NCBI GenBank assembly: GCA_900321775.1
Contig: ONXE01000051.1
Coordinates: 1 to 10,814 of the forward strand
Length of the DNA: 10,814 bases
Direction of reading: 5' to 3'
Source: an uncultured Bacteroidales bacterium
GTDB lineage: Bacteria; Bacteroidota; Bacteroidia; Bacteroidales; Paludibacteraceae
The number at the start of each line of letters is the position of its first letter. Positions within the stretch are counted from its first letter, which is position 1. The notes under the pieces are model-generated. The model was not told where the DNA came from. It saw only the letters and a program-made list of their open reading frames with translations, and searched no databases. The translations under genes and the position numbers were made by a program. Shown here in pieces: positions 8,233 to 10,814 of the stretch.

Positions 8233-8251
8233 AAAAAAATACTTTTTCTTG
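8229..8251. promoter_or_regulatory. Perfect 9+9 inverted repeat overlapping the -33 box (candidate operator)
   Basis: CAAGAAAAA (8229-8237) and TTTTTCTTG (8243-8251) are exact inverted copies separated by AATAC. The promoter-proximal arm contains the -33 element of the transporter promoter. A dimeric regulator bound here would compete with or contact RNA polymerase. It could instead be a chance product of A/T-rich promoter DNA or a weak RNA hairpin. No candidate regulator gene is in the window. Confidence 0.5.
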
Positions 8252-8300
8252 TTATTTTAATATGAAAAATCTGCTGCCGACTTGTTTTCTTGGCAGTTTT

Positions 8301-8317
8301 CCAGACTGTCAGTCTGG
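8301..8317. repeat. Short perfect inverted repeat
   Basis: CCAGACT (8301-8307) and AGTCTGG (8311-8317) form a 7-bp perfect stem with a 3-base loop (the innermost G-C could also pair, leaving one base). It lies in the gene-free stretch 8147-8429, upstream of the transporter promoter. No T-tract follows on either strand, so it is not a convincing terminator. Confidence 0.6.
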
Positions 8318-8320
8318 TCA

Positions 8321-8347
8321 ACTAGATCGACTAGGCCGACTAGCGAG
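8321..8347. repeat. Three degenerate 9-bp tandem repeats (ACTAG core)
   Basis: ACTAGATCG (8321-8329), ACTAGGCCG (8330-8338) and ACTAGCGAG (8339-8347) are consecutive 9-base units sharing ACTAG. They sit directly after the inverted repeat at 8301-8317. Function is unknown; they could be binding sites or part of a dispersed intergenic repeat. Confidence 0.6.
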
Positions 8348-8352
8348 ACAAA

Positions 8353-8387
8353 CCCTCCCCCGCCCGTTAAAGCAGGGCGGGGGAGGG
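8353..8387 (-). terminator. Strong GC-rich hairpin downstream of the 109-residue gene
   Basis: CCCTCCCCCGCCC (8353-8365) pairs perfectly with GGGCGGGGGAGGG (8375-8387) across a 9-base loop. It is 42 bases beyond the stop of the leftward gene at 8430, so it is well placed as that gene's terminator and as insulation for the transporter promoter. The following - strand sequence (TTTGTCT) is only a weak T-tract. The near-pure G/C arms also resemble dispersed intergenic repeat elements. Confidence 0.65.
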
Positions 8388-8392
8388 GCTTC

Positions 8393-8420
8393 CTTTGACT
8401 TTTGACCTTTGACCTTTGAC
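8393..8420. repeat. Four 7-bp tandem repeats (CTTTGAC)
   Basis: CTTTGAC, TTTTGAC, CTTTGAC and CTTTGAC occupy 8393-8399, 8400-8406, 8407-8413 and 8414-8420, with one substitution in the second unit. Simple heptamers like this are commonly seen between genes in Bacteroidota. It separates two hairpins in the 3' region of the 109-residue gene. Confidence 0.85.
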
Positions 8421-8439
8421 GGTCGGCGATTAGCCGACC
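8421..8439 (-). terminator. Hairpin enclosing the stop codon of the 109-residue gene
   Basis: GGTCGGC (8421-8427) pairs perfectly with GCCGACC (8433-8439), and the stop codon (8432-8430 on the - strand) lies in the 5-base loop. There is no T-tract. It may act with the larger hairpin at 8353-8387 as a two-stage 3' end or an RNA-stabilising structure. Confidence 0.5.
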
Positions 8440-8759
8440 TGGTTCCCGCTCATGAACTCCGCTATCAGGAACGTACGCAACGTGTAGTACTTGTCCTGAT
8501 TGTTGAAGCGAACTTCTGCAGCCGCACGCTTGGTCGCATCGGTCATCTGAGTCTTGGCGTAATTGCTTGCGTCGCGGAACAGATTACGCTGCGCCAGCAT
8601 ACCGGCGGTCACAGTGGTGCTCGGATAGCACAACTTACTGATGTACGATTCGTGAGTGAAACCGTTCACGCCAAAATACGTGTTGGTGTGAGAACAAGGT
8701 TTGCCGTGGATAGCCTTTACAGGATACTCAAACTCCACCTTCGGATACTTTTTGCTCAT
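8430..8759 (-). CDS. Conserved-looking 109-residue protein, function unknown
   Basis: I do not recognise this protein. It is 109 residues with no signal peptide or membrane segment. The N-terminal half (about 1-55) looks beta-rich, with scattered C22, C44, H18 and H24. The C-terminal half (about 55-103) looks helical and ends in NNQDKYYTLRTFLIAEFM. The start at 8759 is firm: it lies about 75 bases below a near-consensus promoter (8836-8867), with a hairpin in the leader and a hairpin pair at the 3' end. It therefore looks like a well-expressed single-gene unit. It sits at the end of the accessory-looking block next to the conserved transporter operon. A structural or DNA-associated role is possible, but nothing in the sequence proves one. 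Confidence 0.8.
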   Translation of the reverse strand: MSKKYPKVEFEYPVKAIHGKPCSHTNTYFGVNGFTHESYISKLCYPSTTVTAGMLAQRNLFRDASNYAKTQMTDATKRAAAEVRFNNQDKYYTLRTFLIAEFMSGNQVG

Positions 8760-8799
8760 AGCTTATAAAAGGTTTAGGTTTAATACTCTGGATCTGGAC

Positions 8800-8816
8800 G
8801 GGTGACCAATTCACCC
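8800..8816 (-). promoter_or_regulatory. Leader hairpin in the 5' untranslated region of the 109-residue gene
   Basis: GGGTGA (8800-8805) and TCACCC (8811-8816) form a perfect 6-bp stem with a 5-base loop, in the transcript between the promoter at 8836-8867 and the ATG at 8759. It ends about 40 bases before the start. It may stabilise the mRNA 5' end, or be a DNA site for a dimeric protein just downstream of the promoter. Confidence 0.45.
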
Positions 8817-8835
8817 CTTCTTCCAAAATCCACTG

Positions 8836-8867
8836 CAAAGGTACTGCTTTTTTCTTGCACCACCAAA
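8836..8867 (-). promoter_or_regulatory. Near-consensus Bacteroidales promoter of the 109-residue gene
   Basis: On the - strand TTTG (8867-8864) is followed by exactly 20 bases and then TACCTTTG (8843-8836), the textbook Bacteroides -33/-7 arrangement. It drives the gene starting at 8759. The bases around the -7 box (AAAAAAGCAGTACCTTTGCA) are almost identical to those of the transporter promoter. Confidence 0.85.
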
Positions 8868-8902
8868 TATTACTACGCTTTTCTTTCTTATCCCTCGCAG
8901 AT

Positions 8903-9154
8903 TCACGTAGTTTGACGTCGTTTTCTCTCTTGTTTAGCCTTTTTTCGGCTTGCCAGCACCTCTCTTAATGTCTGTTCTGCCATCGGACCTTCCGGCTCGA
9001 ACATATAGCACTGACTCGCATTATGGGCGTCCAATGGCATATGCGTTGTAAACGCCAGGCAATGCAAAAACTTCTTGTGCGTTACGTGGTCTCTGTCATA
9101 CTCGCTCCGAGCACACTGACTGCAATACAATTTCTTCTCCATGATCGGATTCAT
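8903..9154 (-). CDS. Small Cys/His-rich protein, function unknown (zinc-binding candidate)
   Basis: This is an 83-residue protein that I do not recognise. The N-terminal half has C11-x2-C14, a histidine-rich stretch (H23, H26, H31), C32, and later H38, H44 and C49. Such a set could bind a zinc ion. The C-terminus is strongly basic (RKKAKQERKRR, 70-80), suggesting nucleic acid contact or disorder. Two in-frame ATGs exist, at 9154 and 9142. The first follows an A-rich leader typical of this organism, so it is preferred; the second gives MEKKLYCSQC. It lies 88 bases beyond the preceding gene and after a hairpin, so it is either a separate unit or expressed by readthrough. Confidence 0.65.
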   Translation of the reverse strand: MNPIMEKKLYCSQCARSEYDRDHVTHKKFLHCLAFTTHMPLDAHNASQCYMFEPEGPMAEQTLREVLASRKKAKQERKRRQTT

Positions 9155-9196
9155 TTTTTCATTTAATCACTCTTTTTCTATACCTCTTTCCATATA

Positions 9197-9223
9197 AGAG
9201 TCGGGGCCGAAGCCCCTGACTCT
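9197..9223 (-). terminator. Hairpin with a UUCG tetraloop after the 203-residue gene
   Basis: On the - strand the stem AGAGTC-A-GGGGC closes on GCCCCGACTCT around a C(UUCG)G tetraloop, an unusually stable loop; one A is bulged. It begins 20 bases after the stop at 9243 and is followed by TATATGG, a poor T-tract. It probably serves as a terminator or a 3'-end stabiliser, with some readthrough into the Cys-rich gene. Confidence 0.7.
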
Positions 9224-9242
9224 CACGCAAAAAATGTCAATT

Positions 9243-9854
9243 CTAACGTCTAATAAACGGCTCCCAACGTAAACCGGAAGACTTCGCTTCTTCTATTGTG
9301 GTTATTTCACACAGATTTGGCTTGTCCAAATGGCAGTACACGAACGCCTTATCATAAGGATTCTTCTCCGCTTCAGGAAACGAGTACGTAGTCATTGGAC
9401 GAGAAATCGAAGTGAAGTCTGCTATCGTCAGCCTACCGTAACGGTATTGATTCATCAGTTGGTTTGTATCCAACGCTACATGCATCATGTACTTGAGCCT
9501 GTCGCGACTGAATCTCGATTCCGCTATACGGTTGCCCAACAACCCCCAGAATTCAGGAGGCATACTTGAGAAAGCAACTACCAACTTACTTATTGCAGAT
9601 GCTATATCTTCTCTCGTTGCTGTCGGATGCAAAGCGTGTATGTCCTTGAACACAGGAGATAGGGTAGGCTTTCCTTCTAAAAAGTCGTCCTCCATCTCGC
9701 CAAGATCCAGTTTCATACTACGTCTTACCACCTTAGAGCAAACCGCTTCCTGTTCGCGCTGCTGCAAGCCCTGCTGCAAGAGCACTTGCTGTATCGAGGA
9801 GGTGTTGAGATTGTCGTTGGCATTTGTTGCCACTTGAATATAAGTTTTTGCCAT
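9243..9854 (-). CDS. 203-residue protein of unknown function paired with the RepO-like gene
   Basis: I do not recognise this protein. The N-terminus (about 1-45) is rich in N and Q. The middle (about 60-130) is helical with PPEFWGLLGNRI. A later segment YRYGRLTIADFTSISRPMTTYSF (about 137-159) looks like the most constrained part. There is no signal peptide or membrane segment. The ATG at 9854 (MAKTYIQV) is preferred over a TTG two codons upstream and over the internal M at 9716, which would lose 46 residues. As the sequence stands, the start lies inside the 3' end of the upstream gene. If that gene's frameshift is removed, the spacing becomes a normal 15 bases. Its position suggests partnership with the putative replication protein, for example as a loader or regulator, but this is inference. 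Confidence 0.7.
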   Translation of the reverse strand: MAKTYIQVATNANDNLNTSSIQQVLLQQGLQQREQEAVCSKVVRRSMKLDLGEMEDDFLEGKPTLSPVFKDIHALHPTATREDIASAISKLVVAFSSMPPEFWGLLGNRIAESRFSRDRLKYMMHVALDTNQLMNQYRYGRLTIADFTSISRPMTTYSFPEAEKNPYDKAFVYCHLDKPNLCEITTIEEAKSSGLRWEPFIRR

Positions 9855-10395
9855 ATTCAATATTTGTTTTTAATAGTTTAAATTTTGGTAGCCACGACGC
9901 AAAATGTTTCTTCGTGTCCGTGGCACCTTTATTTATAATATCTTGACCGGTTTCTTCCAACCGGTAGATGAAACGCTCAATATAGGGTTGAAGCGTTTCC
10001 AGCGGCATTTGCTCTTCTAACCCATTGTTCTTACAAAGAATCCTGAGCCAGTTCTCATCTTTGGTCAACCATTCAAAAGCTTGCGCGTGCGCATCAGTAG
10101 AAGCAGTAGTAGATATATTTGAGTAGATATTTTCTTTGCTTCTTTCTTTTGCGCCTACGCAACTTTCTTGCCCGTCCTCGCAACTTAGTTGTTTTATTGC
10201 ACAACTTTGTTGCACCTCACTGACTTCTACCAGCGCTTTTCGTATTCCATATTCGGTATAACCAAGCATCTGAGCCAGTTCTTTCACTGAACGGTCTTTT
10301 CGGTCTGCGTACCAAAGAGCGAACACGAGCAATGCCGCTCCCTTCAGGTGGAGCTCTTGAATCATCCATGGATATATAACTATTTGTTCGTACAT
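9733..10395 (-). CDS. Winged-helix, DUF7833/DnaD-like (RepO-like) putative replication protein; 3' end probably frameshifted
   Basis: This 220-residue frame resembles replication-type proteins of Bacteroidales prophages and elements. Residues about 5-60 look like a winged helix-turn-helix (SVKELAQMLGYTEYGIRKAL). Residues 61-105 are a polar linker carrying three 7-residue repeats with SC at 64-65, 71-72 and 78-79. Residues about 106-170 are helical and end in the DUF7833-like ERFIYRLEE...TDTKKHFASWL. After W168 the frame runs through an atypical Q- and A-rich tail and overlaps the next gene by 122 bases. Dropping one base from the T-run at 9883-9886 would instead end the protein as WLPNLNY at a stop at 9872-9870. 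The ATG at 10395 follows AAGAAGAG, a fair ribosome site. By analogy with lambda O it may bind the repeats within its own gene and recruit a helicase or loader; that role is inferred. Confidence 0.7.
   Translation of the reverse strand: MYEQIVIYPWMIQELHLKGAALLVFALWYADRKDRSVKELAQMLGYTEYGIRKALVEVSEVQQSCAIKQLSCEDGQESCVGAKERSKENIYSNISTTASTDAHAQAFEWLTKDENWLRILCKNNGLEEQMPLETLQPYIERFIYRLEETGQDIINKGATDTKKHFASWLPKFKLLKTNIEYGKNLYSSGNKCQRQSQHLLDTASALAAGLAAARTGSGLL
10109..10150. other. AT-rich tract beside the iterons (candidate DNA-unwinding element)
   Basis: This 42-base tract is 76% A/T (32 of 42). It contains GTAGATAT twice, at 10109-10116 and 10123-10130, 14 bases apart, followed by a T-rich run. 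It directly adjoins the three 21-base repeats on their downstream side in gene orientation, the relative position the AT-rich unwinding region has in lambda ori. It is coding sequence for the linker of the RepO-like protein. Confidence 0.35.
10160..10212. repeat. Three 21-bp-period direct repeats (iteron-like) inside the RepO-like gene
   Basis: The 11-base cores CAACTTTCTTG (10160-10170), CAACTTAGTTG (10181-10191) and CAACTTTGTTG (10202-10212) start exactly 21 bases apart, two helical turns, so each faces the same side of the DNA. Two cores are short palindromes (CAAC-N3-GTTG). Sequence between cores is not conserved, which fits protein-binding sites better than plain tandem duplication. At the protein level they encode the SC-containing 7-residue repeats. 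Confidence 0.6.
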
Positions 10396-10416
10396 AATTT
10401 CTCTTCTTGGCAGTTA

Positions 10417-10435
10417 CCCCGGCTGGTTGCCGGGG
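10417..10435 (-). terminator. Hairpin between the partial gene and the RepO-like gene
   Basis: CCCCGGC (10417-10423) pairs perfectly with GCCGGGG (10429-10435) across 5 bases, 12 bases after the stop of the leftward partial gene. No T-tract follows on the - strand, so it may be a weak terminator or an RNA-processing/stability structure, and some transcription should continue into the RepO-like gene. Confidence 0.5.
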
Positions 10436-10447
10436 CTTCCACCGTCA

Positions 10448-10813
10448 TTACATCTTCGCTTCTCCGCGAGCCTCAAAAGTGAAGTCCACCGACTCGGGTA
10501 CTGCCGTACCGGCCTCGACCATCTTTGCCTTGTGGCGGTCCAGTTTAGCCTTGGCGTTGTTGTACCTCCGCAGCAACACTTTGTACTGCTCGTCGCCATC
10601 GTACTTGTACGTCACGCGTTCCTTTATAAAGCAGCGCACGCCGTCGTGATCGAAGTAGCGATGCTCTTCAACCGCATCTTTGTGCTGTTCTACCAACGCT
10701 TTCAGTACATCTTTCGTCAAAAACGAGTCCTGCGTCTGCTTGGCTGCTTTCACAAGATTCGCCGCTGCCTGATAGCAACGCACCGGAGTAACGAACTTCT
10801 TGGACAGTTCCAA
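10448..10813 (-). CDS. 5'-truncated protein of unknown function, charged and helical
   Basis: The frame runs in from the right edge. Its first codon in the window is TTG, so the true start is probably outside. I do not recognise it. The 121 visible residues are mostly charged helix: an N-terminal part (about 1-50), then HRYFDHDGVRCFIKERVTYKY (about 51-71), a coiled-coil-like stretch QYKVLLRRYNNAKAKLDRHKAKM (about 76-98), and a short tail ending FEARGEAKM. There is no signal peptide or membrane segment in this part. It is followed by a hairpin and then, 52 bases on, by the RepO-like gene in the same direction, so it probably belongs to the same accessory block. Confidence 0.65.
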   Translation of the reverse strand: MELSKKFVTPVRCYQAAANLVKAAKQTQDSFLTKDVLKALVEQHKDAVEEHRYFDHDGVRCFIKERVTYKYDGDEQYKVLLRRYNNAKAKLDRHKAKMVEAGTAVPESVDFTFEARGEAKM

Positions 10814-10814
10814 C

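Noticed and set aside
8393..8420. Heptamer array considered as a CRISPR or iteron array
   Set aside because: The units are contiguous 7-mers without spacers and not at a helical period, so they fit a simple tandem repeat.
8252..8429. Search for a tRNA gene or attachment site next to the accessory block
   Set aside because: No cloverleaf-forming sequence or duplicated flanking attachment core could be identified by eye, and no integrase gene is present in the window.
9855..9860. TTG start at 9860 for the 203-residue gene
   Set aside because: An ATG two codons later (9854) is a better start. The TTG has no supporting ribosome site.
10158..10215. 21-base repeats considered as a CRISPR fragment
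   Set aside because: The conserved core is only 11 bases, the repeats lie in frame inside a coding gene, and the period is too short for a CRISPR unit.

Overview
The window looks like chromosomal DNA from a member of the Bacteroidales (Bacteroidota). Two promoters have the Bacteroidales TTTG/TTG -33 and TAnnTTTG -7 layout with a 20-base spacer. Starts sit behind A-rich leaders, without strong Shine-Dalgarno sequences. The gene complement (a roughly 600-residue YgiQ, a bacterial acyl-ACP thioesterase, a DPP5-like S9 lipoprotein and an AspT-type antiporter) also fits. Genus cannot be fixed from sequence alone.

Bases 1-2812 form a rightward operon: the last 19 codons of an unidentified gene, then ygiQ, then a membrane-anchored M23 peptidase. 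Spacing is 1 base and then a 4-base overlap. It ends at a bidirectional terminator (2862-2908) whose stem overlaps the end of the convergent operon.

Bases 8251-2884, read leftward, form a second operon: AspT-type transporter, S9 peptidase lipoprotein, acyl-ACP thioesterase, and a small protein resembling the C-terminal domain of class II ribonucleotide reductase. It starts at a clear promoter (8201-8232) whose -33 element lies inside a perfect 9+9 inverted repeat, a possible operator. Its members have no obvious shared pathway.

Bases 8252-8429 are a short non-coding stretch packed with inverted and tandem repeats. No gene-free stretch exceeds 300 bases; the longest is 8147-8429.

Bases 8430-10813 carry small, mostly unrecognised leftward genes with an accessory, phage- or element-like character. 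In transcription order they are a 5'-truncated charged protein, a winged-helix/DUF7833-like (RepO/DnaD-like) protein, a 203-residue protein, a small Cys-rich protein, and a 109-residue protein with its own strong promoter. The central linker of the RepO-like gene holds three direct repeats at an exact 21-base period, followed by an AT-rich tract. This resembles the lambda O/ori arrangement, so the gene may contain an iteron-type replication origin. Its 3' end appears frameshifted at a T-run, which would explain an abnormal overlap with the next gene. No integrase, tRNA or attachment site is visible, so calling this a mobile element is inference.
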